Assembly: GCA_034189695.1 (NCBI GenBank)
Contig: JAXHUA010000159.1
Location: 1 to 13,267 of the forward strand
Direction: 5' to 3'
From: JAXHUA01 sp034189695
GTDB lineage: Bacteria; Chloroflexota; Dehalococcoidia; E44-bin15
Length of the DNA stretch: 13,267 nt
The notes beneath the pieces were generated by a model. It ran no database searches. It was given only the letters and a program-made list of their open reading frames with translations, and was not told the DNA's origin. The position numbers and the translations under genes are program-made. This document shows, in pieces, positions 6,720-13,267 of the stretch (the stretch's first letter is position 1; each line of letters begins with the position of its first letter).

Positions 6720-7940
6720 TTATCCAGCCGCCTCCTTCGCCCTCTTCTCCTGGGCTTTCCTGCCCAGCTCCATGATGCCCAGCCCCAGCAGCCCGGTGAC
6801 CACGCACCCACCAAGGAGGAACGCGAAAGCACCGGTGCTGCTCCACTCAAGGAGGGGGTGGAATATGTACGGCAGCCCCACAAAGGCACCAAGGTTGAAC
6901 GCAGTGAGTAGCGCGCCCGCTGCGGTAGCCGCGAAGCGAGGCCCAATCTCAGGCAGTTCCACCGGCGCCATAAGCATGAAGGTAAGTCCGGGTGCGATGA
7001 AGAACCCCGGGAAGAAAGCCAGGACCCACATGCCGATGCCCGGCGCCAGGAAGTAGACCAGCAAGCCGGTTACTCCAGTCAGCACCATAGTCGCCACGAA
7101 GATCGGGTTCCTGATCCCGGTTATCGTCGAGATGACGGGCCAGAAGATGGTGCCCACCAGGAAGCCAAACACCGCGAGGGCCGAGACCATCGAGGCCGAC
7201 CCCAGTGTCATCCCTTTCGCCGGCAACACGGACGGCAGGGACCCGATGTAGGACAGGATTATCACGCCGACCAGGATCTGGATGACGATGATGAACCACA
7301 TGTTCTTGGAGCGAACGGTGCGGCTCAGCGCTTCCGTCACACTACCCCTTTCGTGCGCCTCCACAGTGATGCCAGCCGGTTTGTTCCTGGCCAGCACGAA
7401 CCAGGCCACCACGCAAACCGCGAACACGATGCCCAGGATGAGCTGAGCGCTCTGCCAGCTTGAGAACATGGTCCCCGTAGCCAGGCCCAGAGCCATGCCC
7501 AGGCCCATGCCGGTCATGTAGATGCCCGTCGCCAGGCCTACCTGCTTCGGCGGGAACCACACGCCCACCAGTTTCGGGAGGTTGGGGAACATCACCCCCA
7601 GGCCTACGCCAACGAGGATAGTGTAGCCGAAGACGGTGCCGAATCCGGTTGCAGTGAGCCGCAGCAGACAACCTACGACGGCTATCAAGGCACCAATGCC
7701 AACCACCATCCTGATGCCGAATCGGTCACCGAGCAAGCCACCGGGCACGCACAGGAAGATAGCAGCCAGCGTTGGACCGGTGAACACCATGTGGAACTGG
7801 GTCAGTGTGATGCCCAGATCGCCGACCATGTCGAGCCGCGTGGCGGTGAAGTTCCAGTTGTACGTGAGCATGACAAATGTTGCCCACGCGACTAACAGAA
7901 CCACCCAGCGATACGATGGGTACTTAACCTCTTCAGCCAA
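6720..7940 (-). CDS. MFS transporter copy 2 (intact)
   Basis: Polytopic inner-membrane transporter with the usual hydrophobic profile of a 12-helix MFS protein (about 406 residues). The first helix follows YPSYRW. The MFS motif-A-like loop GGLLGDRFGIRMV lies near residues 68-80. FPNLPKLVGVWFPPKQVGLATGIYMTG opens the second half of the N-domain, and RSKNMWF precedes the second six-helix bundle. LPEIGPRFAATAAGA lies near the end, and the C-terminal tail is basic (GRKAQEKRAKE). I place the start at TTG 7940: AAAGGAGAG stands at the right distance before it, and the product MAEEVKYPSYRW matches copies 4 and 5. The upstream ATG at 7958 would place the ribosome site inside the gene. The closest relative is copy 3. 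Form recalls NarK/CynX-type anion transporters, but no diagnostic substrate motif is seen. Confidence 0.9.
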   Translation of the reverse strand: MAEEVKYPSYRWVVLLVAWATFVMLTYNWNFTATRLDMVGDLGITLTQFHMVFTGPTLAAIFLCVPGGLLGDRFGIRMVVGIGALIAVVGCLLRLTATGFGTVFGYTILVGVGLGVMFPNLPKLVGVWFPPKQVGLATGIYMTGMGLGMALGLATGTMFSSWQSAQLILGIVFAVCVVAWFVLARNKPAGITVEAHERGSVTEALSRTVRSKNMWFIIVIQILVGVIILSYIGSLPSVLPAKGMTLGSASMVSALAVFGFLVGTIFWPVISTITGIRNPIFVATMVLTGVTGLLVYFLAPGIGMWVLAFFPGFFIAPGLTFMLMAPVELPEIGPRFAATAAGALLTAFNLGAFVGLPYIFHPLLEWSSTGAFAFLLGGCVVTGLLGLGIMELGRKAQEKRAKEAAG

Positions 7941-8040
7941 GTTTGCTCTCCTTTCCATGTATCAACAAGACTAATCCCTACTGCTTGATTCCTGACCTAG
8001 TCTAGTTAAGACGGTTGCTCGCTTCTGCCTCCAATCCAGC

Positions 8041-8060
8041 GGCATCACCCCCCCTTCCCC
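8041..8060 (-). promoter_or_regulatory. G-rich leader motif upstream of MFS copy 2
   Basis: On the - strand the leader reads GGGGAAGGGGGGGTGATGCC, about 100 bases before the TTG start. Similar strings lie before copy 1 (6418-6435), copy 3 (9744-9760), copy 5 (12748-12763) and, weaker, copy 4 (11325-11348). Role unknown; it could be a transcript-level or DNA-level regulatory site, or a relic of an older ribosome site. Confidence 0.4.
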
Positions 8061-8082
8061 CACGAAATTTGCCATTTGCGTA

Positions 8083-8112
8083 TTTATATACTTTTTTATA
8101 CGCTCAAGTCAA
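8083..8112 (-). promoter_or_regulatory. Promoter of MFS copy 2
   Basis: TTGACT (8107-8112) is followed after 16 bases by TATATA (8085-8090), or after 18 by TATAAA (8083-8088), in a conspicuous AT-rich island. The leader is about 130 bases. The copy 5 promoter has the same -35, spacing and -10. Confidence 0.65.
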
Positions 8113-8449
8113 GAGTGTTCTTCCCTTTTGAGCGTTCTTTCGTGCCGACTGCTTCTCAGCCACAGCGAATGCGGGTCGATTGGACCCGCTCCAGACCGCG
8201 GGCGCACGCCAGAGACGAAGTGACCACCCCATAGCGCTTCAGACAAATCGGCCAGCCTCCCGTTCAGGGACTGCGCGATCCCGGCCACAAACGCAATGCG
8301 CCACGGGCTGGCGTGCCATGCCCGTGGCGCACGGATGTCCCACTCCGTCTCAAGAAACCCACGAGTCAACGGATGCCCGTGCCTACAGACAGTCAGTACG
8401 TCTCAAGCGATCCCTGGACGACACGTCTCCCGCGGGACGACATCCGGAC
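8113..8449. other. Gene-free stretch between MFS copies 3 and 2
   Basis: About 340 bases lie between the copy 2 promoter and the copy 3 stop. No convincing gene is present; a short open frame on the - strand (8109-8369) has no recognisable product and its start overlaps the palindrome described separately. The stretch is not visibly similar to the other MFS spacers. Confidence 0.5.
8297..8331. repeat. Long near-perfect palindrome downstream of MFS copy 3
   Basis: A perfect 12-bp stem (TGCGCCACGGGC at 8297-8308 with GCCCGTGGCGCA at 8320-8331) encloses an 11-base loop that can itself pair TGG with CCA. On the - strand it is followed by TTGCGTTTG, so it might act as a weak terminator for copy 3, 119 bases past the stop. 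It could equally be a REP-type interspersed repeat. Confidence 0.6.
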
Positions 8450-9681
8450 CTAGCTTGCCGACGCCTCGGCCGACGCTCGGGCCGCTTCCTTCTCTCTGGC
8501 CTTCCTGCCCAGCTCTCTCATACCGATTCCGAGTGCACCGGTGAGCACACACATGATCACCAGGAACCAGGCAGACATGTTCGCGCCTGACGCCACCCAT
8601 ATGGGTGTGAACATAAACGGGAGACCAACGAAAGCGCCGATGTTGAATGCAGTCAGCACCACCCCTCCGGCGCTGCCGGCGTAGCGGGGCCCGATCTCCG
8701 GCAACTCTATGGGGGCCATCAGCATGTAGACCAGACCAGCAATGATGAAGAACCCGAGGAAGAATGCCAGCGCCCACATGCGCGGGCCAGGCGCGAGGTA
8801 CCAGACGAGTATGCCCGTTGCCCCAGTGGCGACCATTGTCGCCATGAAGATAGGCTTCCGCACACCCACCTTCTCGGCCAGAACACAGTCCCCACGATGG
8901 ACCCCACAACCGCCAGCGCTGATACCAGACTGGCCGCGGCTTCATCCATCCCCTTGACCGCCGTCAGGATCAGTGGCAGTCCGCCAATATATGACAGAAT
9001 GATCACGCCAACCAGAATCTGGATGATGATGATGAACCACATGTTCTTAGAGCGGAAGCTACGGGATAGCCCCTCCAGCAGACCGCCTCTCTCGTGCCCC
9101 GCCCCAGCCACTCCAGCGGGCCTGTTCCTGGCGAAGACAATCCACAGGATGGCAAACACCGCCATGATGATGCCCAGGATAAGCTGAGCGCTCCGCCAGC
9201 TCGAGAACATGGTCCCCGTAGCCAGGCCCAGAGCCATGCCCAGGCCCATGCCGGTCATGTATATACCTGTCGCCAGGCCTACCTGCCGCGGCGGGAACCA
9301 CACGCCCACCAGCTTCGGCAGATTGGGGGAACATCACCCCGAGGCCAACTCCGAGAAGCAGTGTGTAGACGAACAGCGTGCCAAAACCGCCTGCCGTCAG
9401 CCTCAACAGACAGCCGATAGCGGCGATAACCGCTCCGATGCCCACCACCAGCCGAATGCCGTAGCGGTCACCCAGCGCGCCACCGACTATGCACGGGAAG
9501 ATGCAGGCAAGGGTCGGTCCGGTGAAAATGGCCCCGAACTGGCTGGCGGTGAGCCCCAAATCCGAATCAGGTCATGTCGAGCCCCCACCACATTCCAGTT
9601 ATATACACCCACCAGAAAAGTGAACCATGCAACGAGCAGGACAACCCATCGATACGACGGATACGTCACTTGCTCACTCAA
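8450..9681 (-). pseudogene. MFS transporter copy 3, disrupted by three frameshifts
   Basis: A full-length sister of copy 2 (about 413 codons once repaired), split over three frames. The start is TTG 9681 behind GGAGGGAGAG, giving MSEQVTYPSYRWVV. Near 9560-9567 one base is missing: frame 1 ends ARHDLI and the sequence resumes as DLGLTASQFGAIFTG. Near 9325-9331 a C run has five bases where copy 2 has four, breaking MFPNLPKLVG. Near 8876-8883 about 10 bases are lost, apparently between two TGGCC repeats, so that GTVFWP joins AEKVGVRKP without the two residues between. The three offsets (-1, +1, -10) together restore a multiple of three against the paralogues. All the MFS landmarks of copy 2 are recognisable, ending in GRKAREKEAARASAEASAS. 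No single polypeptide can be made without recoding. Confidence 0.85.
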
Positions 9682-9743
9682 TCTCTCCCTCCTCTCTCGC
9701 ACTCACGCGAAGCGAGTCCAGCCTTCCGTTGCCCATTCGCCCA

Positions 9744-9760
9744 GGCCATCACCCCCTCTC
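9744..9760 (-). promoter_or_regulatory. G-rich leader motif upstream of MFS copy 3
   Basis: On the - strand GAGAGGGGGTGATGGCC stands 63 bases before the TTG start. It is the clearest version of the motif shared by the array. A 10-bp palindrome CATACGTATG (9794-9803) and a TATAAG box (9784-9789) lie farther upstream, but I find no matching -35. Confidence 0.4.
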
Positions 9761-9970
9761 CTCTGTTTGTTGGTGACGATAATCTTATACGCACATACGT
9801 ATGCTCCTTCCGACACTGGGACGTCAATTCCGTCGACCACCTCGCCAGGAGGCCAGCCATCCTGCCGGGTTGCCAGTAGCATCCGTGCCTTCCTGATGCC
9901 CCATGCCGGATGAAACCGCCAACCCATCGCGCCCGCAACAGCGTCGGTCGCCGATGGCAGCAATAAAGAA

Positions 9971-10005
9971 GCGCCCCGAGGTACCACATACTCTCCCCGG
10001 GGCGC
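9971..10005 (-). terminator. Intrinsic terminator after MFS copy 4
   Basis: Read on the - strand, GCGCCCCG (9998-10005) pairs with CGGGGCGC (9971-9978) across a 19-base loop and runs into TTCTTTATTG. It lies 42 bases past the copy 4 stop, ending that transcript before copy 3. The remaining 9682-9970 holds the copy 3 leader; I see no gene there. Confidence 0.75.
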
Positions 10006-10046
10006 AACAACCACACCCATAGAAAGCAACCGCGACGTCAGGCGGG

Positions 10047-11285
10047 CTACGCTTCCTTCGCTGCAGCCATCTCTTGCTCTCTCGCCTCCCTGGCCTTTCT
10101 GCCAACCTCCAGCACCGGCAGGAACAACGCCGCTGCTATGGCGAGCGCGATGGCGAGAAACCACGCCGCCCAATTGGGGCCGAACGCATTCCAGATGGGG
10201 GTGAACATGAACGGCAGCAGGACGAAGCTGCCGATATGGTACATCGAGAACAGAAGCCCCCCAGCGTTGCCCGCGTACCGAGGCCCAAACTCGGGCAGGT
10301 GAATCGGCAACTGCATGACCATCCCTGGCCCGCACCCGGCAAAGAACCCGGGCAGGAACGCGAACGCGAAGCAGAGCGCGCCAGGGGCAACGTAGTACGT
10401 GAGCACGCCCGTCAGCCCCGTGAGTACCACACCGATCATGTAGACGGGCTTGATCCTACCGAGCTTTTCCGCCATTACCGGCCAGAAGACCGTGCCGAGG
10501 ATGAAAGCGGCCACCGAGATGGCGGGGATCAGCGACGCCGCCCCCGGACTCATCCCCTTCGAGGTCTCCAGGAAGTGCGGCATCCCGCCTATCCACGCCA
10601 TGATCACGCCGATGGTGAAGATGTACGATGCGGACGCCCACCACATGTTCTTGGACCTGGCCGCCACGGCCAGCCCTTCCTTGAGCGGTACGCCCTTGAC
10701 GATAACCCCGGCCACCTCCGTCGGCCTCTCGCGGGCGAGGATGAACCAGGCCACCGTGCCAACCGCCATCACCACACCCGTGACAATGAGAGCTATTTGC
10801 CATGTGGCGAACATCGCGCCAACGAACAGAGCGATGGCGGTCCCAAGCGTGCCGGTCAGGTAGATGCCGGTTGCGACCGCCACCTGCCGCGGCGGGAACC
10901 ACACCGCGACGAGCTTCGCCCGGATGGGAATCACCACCCCATACCCGATGCCCAGCAGGGCCATCCAGATAAAGAACGGCCAGAAGCCCGTCGCGGTAAG
11001 CCGCAGCAGCGCGCCAGCGGTAGCCAGCGCCGCTCCAATGCCCAGCGTCCATTTGACGCCAAAGCGGTCGGACAGGGTTCCCCCGACCAGGCACATGACG
11101 ATGGGCACGATGGCCACCGCCGAGTAGCAGATGTAGAACTGGCTCGTGGTGAGCCCGAGCTGTGGGATCAGGTCATGGGCCCGCGTGGCGACTATCACGT
11201 GGTTCATACCCACCATGAAGTTTAGGAACCATGCCAGCAGGAGCATGACCCACCGGTATCCTGGATAAGTCACTTCTTGTGCCAT
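10047..11285 (-). CDS. MFS transporter copy 4 (intact)
   Basis: Inner-membrane MFS permease of 412 residues with the usual two six-helix halves. It starts MAQEVTYPGYRWVM at ATG 11285 with GGAAAGG upstream. The first helix leads into GMNHVIVATRAHDLIPQLGLTTSQF; the motif-A-like loop is GGTLSDRFGVKW; VWFPPRQVAVATGIYLTG and RSKNMWW follow; the second half has LPEFGPRYAGNAGGLLFSMYHIGSFVLLPFMFTPIW and a basic tail (GRKAREARE). One oddity: where the paralogues have FPNLPKLVG this copy has IPIRAKLVA. Its nearest relative is copy 5, and much of the C-terminal half is almost the same. Substrate unknown; a NarK/CynX-like anion carrier is one possibility, inferred only from general form and the moa neighbourhood. 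Confidence 0.9.
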   Translation of the reverse strand: MAQEVTYPGYRWVMLLLAWFLNFMVGMNHVIVATRAHDLIPQLGLTTSQFYICYSAVAIVPIVMCLVGGTLSDRFGVKWTLGIGAALATAGALLRLTATGFWPFFIWMALLGIGYGVVIPIRAKLVAVWFPPRQVAVATGIYLTGTLGTAIALFVGAMFATWQIALIVTGVVMAVGTVAWFILARERPTEVAGVIVKGVPLKEGLAVAARSKNMWWASASYIFTIGVIMAWIGGMPHFLETSKGMSPGAASLIPAISVAAFILGTVFWPVMAEKLGRIKPVYMIGVVLTGLTGVLTYYVAPGALCFAFAFLPGFFAGCGPGMVMQLPIHLPEFGPRYAGNAGGLLFSMYHIGSFVLLPFMFTPIWNAFGPNWAAWFLAIALAIAAALFLPVLEVGRKAREAREQEMAAAKEA

Positions 11286-11376
11286 ATTACCGCCTTTCCT
11301 TCAGTTTCAAGCAACGTCATTGCTGGTATCGAACACCTCCTCCCCCTCTGTCGCGCCGAGGGCATCGAACGTACCG

Positions 11377-11418
11377 GAGCCTGTGGACAACACTTCGGCT
11401 CGACAACTGCACAGGCTC
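11377..11418 (-). other. Stem-loop at the end of MFS copy 5
   Basis: GAGCCTGTG (11377-11385) and CACAGGCTC (11410-11418) form a 9-bp perfect stem that takes in the copy 5 stop codon. No T-run follows on the - strand, so it is not a typical terminator. With only 131 bases between copies 5 and 4 and no clear promoter for copy 4, it may be an attenuator or processing site in a shared 5-4 transcript. Confidence 0.4.
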
Positions 11419-12638
11419 ACGCCATCGGGGCTTCCACAGCCTCCACCAACTGTTTCTCTCTGGCCCCCCTGGCCTTCCGCCCGACCTCCAGGACCGGTAC
11501 GAAGAGAGCGGCCGCGACAATCAGAGAGCCAGCGAGGAACCACGCGGCCGGATAGGCGCCAAACGTATTCCAGATCGGGGTGAACATGAACGGCAGCAGA
11601 ACAAAGCTGCCAACGTGGTACACCGAGAACAGCAATCCCCCCGCATTGCCCGCGTACCGAGGGCCGAACTCGGGCAGGTGAATCGGCAACTGCATAATCA
11701 GAGCCGGCCCGCCCCTGGCAAAGAACCCGGGAAGAATGCCGAAGACCCAGCAGAGAATACCGGGCGCAGTGTAGTACACCAGAACACCCGTCAGTCCCGT
11801 CATGACCACGCCAACCATGTAGAACGGCTTTATCACACCAACCTTCTCCGATAGAATAGGCCAGAAGAGGGTACCGACGAGAAAACCAAGCACCGAAAGA
11901 GCGGGAATCATCGAGGCCGCACTCGGGCTCATGCCCTTCGAGACCTCCAGGAAGTGCGGCAGGCCGCCTATCCAGGCCATGATGACCCCTACCGTGAAGA
12001 AGTACGATACGCCAGTCCACCACATGTTCTTCGACTTGGGCGCCACGGCCAGTCCCTCTCTAAACGGCACACCCAGAACGCGGACCCCGGCCACTTCGAC
12101 CGGTCGCTCACGGGCCAGGATAAACCAGAGAACCGTAGCCACAGCCATCAGGATGCCCATGACAATGACAGCCGCCTGCCATGAGCCAAAGGCCGGACCA
12201 ACGGAGAGGGCAGTCGCGGTCGCCACGGCACCCGTCATGTAGATGCCGGTCGCGATTGCCACTTGTTTCGCCGGGAACCACACCGCAACGAACTTCGGCA
12301 GGTTGGGGAACATCACCCCGTACCCAACTCCCAACAGAGCCATGAAAAGGAAGAACGGCCAGAACCCTGTTGCGGTCAGCCGCAGCAGCGCCGCGGCAGT
12401 CGCTATCGCCGCCCCCGCTCCCAGCGTCCATTTGACGCCGAAACGGTCGGCCAGCGTCCCCCCCACCATGCACATGACGATGGGCAGAATCGCCACCGCC
12501 GTGTAGGCCATGTAGAACTGGCTAGTCGTGAGCCCGAGTTGCAATGATCACGTGGTTCATTCCTACCATGAAGTTGAGAGTCCATGCCAGTCCAAGCATG
12601 ACCCACCGGTATCCCGGATACGTCACTTCCTCAGCCAT
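11417..12638 (-). pseudogene. MFS transporter copy 5, disrupted by a 26-bp deletion
   Basis: Sister of copy 4, about 415 codons if repaired. ATG 12638 with a purine-rich AAAGGTGGGAGG before it gives MAEEVTYPGYRWVMLGLAW and first-helix sequence to NHVIIATRAHD, then TAG at 12522-12524. The remaining 374 residues are intact in another frame from 12544 (QLGLTTSQFYMAYTAVAI...) through GGTLADRFGVKW, FPNLPKFVAVWFPAKQVAIATG, KSKNMWW and LPEFGPRYAGNAGGLL to the end at 11417. Copy 4 reads ATRAHDLIPQLGLTTS without a break, so 26 bases are missing here. The retained stretch encodes ATRAHD in one frame and QLGLTTS in the other. A protein starting at TTG 12544 would lack the first helix, so loss of function is the simplest reading. 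Confidence 0.85.
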
Positions 12639-12731
12639 CCTCCCACCTTTCCGTCAGTCTTGTGACAGGATCTCTAATGTTGTCTCCACCAGGCTACAAC
12701 ACACCAAACCACTGATCGCCCTGAAAGCTGT

Positions 12732-12763
12732 GCCTTCCTGAGTCGAAGGCCGTCACCTCCTTT
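12732..12763 (-). promoter_or_regulatory. Leader motif and small hairpin upstream of MFS copy 5
   Basis: On the - strand the leader carries GAAAGGAGGTGACGGCC (shared G-rich motif), overlapping a hairpin with stem GCCTTC/GAAGGC (12745-12750 and 12732-12737) and a 7-base loop. The 8-mer AAATGGCA just before it (12765-12772) also stands before the motif in copy 2 (8070-8077). AAAGGAGGTGA is close to a perfect ribosome site, yet no convincing leader peptide follows. Confidence 0.4.
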
Positions 12764-12793
12764 CTGCCATTTCGTGTGTCCGCTAGATGCAAA

Positions 12794-12821
12794 TATATAT
12801 TGCTCTCATTGAAAAAGTCAA
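12794..12821 (-). promoter_or_regulatory. Promoter of MFS copy 5 (and possibly copy 4)
   Basis: TTGACT (12816-12821), a 16-base spacer and TATATA (12794-12799) match the architecture of the copy 2 promoter exactly. The leader to ATG 12638 is about 150 bases. Confidence 0.65.
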
Positions 12822-13098
12822 TTGTCCTTTGTTATGCTTTCCTCAACTATTTCTTCCCATAATATGAGTGGAGAAACTGTATTTCGACACCCAGCCTTGC
12901 TACCGCGGGCGGCCGGTGACAGACATGTCCGCTCGCTGTCAGCGTTCCAGCGTATCGGATGGACGCATGCATCACCGCCGGCATCATTTGGAGCGCGCGG
13001 GCACGGCTCGGTGTGGGGTGAGGAGGAAACGCAACCTTGACAGGCCTGTCGAATCGCCTGTCATATACCTGCATTCGTCCTCAAAAGGAGGTTGCCAA
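12822..13098. other. Gene-free stretch right of the MFS array
   Basis: No supported gene. It contains a perfect 12-bp palindrome GACAGGCCTGTC (13039-13050) that overlaps a TTGACA box (13037-13042) on the + strand, which could be an operator for the gene at the right edge, though no good -10 sits at the right distance. Open frames on the - strand here look like shadows. Confidence 0.45.
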
Positions 13099-13267
13099 GT
13101 GGACGTGTTCCAGGCACAGGCCCTACCGCAAGGGGCACGAGTAGGGGGCCTTGGTATGGCTCCGATGTGGAGTGCATCTTTTTCTGCACAGATCATACTT
13201 GCTGTCTTCATCACAATACCGATCACTCCCGGAAGTAGTGGAGTGGCTGAGCTTGGAATCACCTCGC
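13099..13267 (+). CDS. Possible membrane protein, flippase-like/LPG-synthase-TM family fragment (3' partial)
   Basis: AAAGGAGG (13084-13091) precedes GTG 13099 by 7 bases, and the frame runs open to the window end. The predicted peptide starts MDVFQAQALPQG and ends in a hydrophobic helix, ILAVFITIPITPG, followed by SSGVAELGITS. The pattern P-x-TPG-x-x-GVAE-x is typical of the lysylphosphatidylglycerol-synthase transmembrane/UPF0104 family, where I expect it well into the protein (past residue 200). Here it occurs at about residue 47. The gene is therefore either 5' truncated or restarted after an upstream loss. The family call rests on one short motif. Confidence 0.35.
   Translation, partial: MDVFQAQALPQGARVGGLGMAPMWSASFSAQIILAVFITIPITPGSSGVAELGITS

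Noticed and set aside
8041..8060. T-box or other known riboswitch in the MFS leaders
   Set aside because: Copy 1's GGGTGG resembles part of the T-box sequence, but the rest of that element and the specifier structure are missing, and the other copies do not fit.
8109..8369. An 86-codon - strand frame between copies 2 and 3
   Set aside because: No ribosome site or recognised product, and part of it is the translated palindrome at 8297-8331.
10074..11225. A 383-codon + strand frame antisense to MFS copy 4
   Set aside because: Shadow of a real membrane protein gene; its product is rich in Arg, Gln, Pro and His and has no hydrophobic helices or motif.
12984..13262. A 92-codon - strand frame at the right edge
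   Set aside because: It is antisense to the frame with a good ribosome site and a family-like motif, and shows no domain of its own.
1..13267. CRISPR array, tRNA, rRNA, transposase or defence genes
   Set aside because: Scanned for evenly spaced repeats, tRNA-like arms and recognisable motifs; none was seen. The repeats present are palindromes or paralogous coding sequence.

Overview
The window is GC-rich bacterial DNA with two parts. The left part (1-4955, + strand) is compact housekeeping and central-metabolism sequence. The right part (5078-12638, all - strand) is a tandem array of five related major facilitator superfamily (MFS) transporter genes, three of them broken. A bifunctional archaeal-type fructose-1,6-bisphosphate aldolase/phosphatase, a B12 acyl-CoA mutase whose large chain ends without a B12 domain, and REP-like 'tcattgcgag...ctcgcaatga' palindromes suggest an anaerobic or deep-branching bacterium. 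Chloroflexota (Dehalococcoidia-like) is my best guess. That assignment is inference; there is no rRNA marker here.

Layout: (i) 1-1504, 3' part of an acyl-CoA mutase large subunit, with active-site positions that fit isobutyryl-CoA mutase better than methylmalonyl-CoA mutase; (ii) 1522-2616, FBP aldolase/phosphatase; (iii) 2622-3221, RdgB/HAM1 nucleotide-pool pyrophosphatase. These three are closely packed and probably one operon. (iv) 3222-3533 is a gene-free stretch with a short hairpin, a REP-like interspersed repeat and a good sigma70-type promoter. (v) 3534-4955 is moaA-moaC, which makes cyclic pyranopterin monophosphate for molybdenum cofactor, closed by an intrinsic terminator at 5018-5051.

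The MFS array reads leftward. In transcription order it is copy 5 (broken), copy 4 (intact), copy 3 (broken), copy 2 (intact), copy 1 (broken). By sequence, copies 4 and 5 form one subfamily and copies 2 and 3 another; copy 1 is closer to 4/5. Three copies (1, 2, 5) have recognisable -35/-10 elements, copies 2 and 4 have clear terminators, and a G-rich leader motif (about RRGGGGGTGAtGGCC) recurs upstream of the starts. The array therefore looks like repeated duplication of whole transcription units followed by decay, with one intact member left in each pair. The lesions are mixed: stop codons, homopolymer indels, and deletions of about 10 and 26 bp between direct repeats. The 26-bp case in copy 5 can be reconstructed from the sequence. 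No substrate can be read from the sequence.

The right edge (13099-13267) holds a possible start or fragment of a membrane protein resembling the C-terminal part of the lysylphosphatidylglycerol-synthase/flippase-like family. I saw no CRISPR array, tRNA, rRNA, transposase or obvious defence system.
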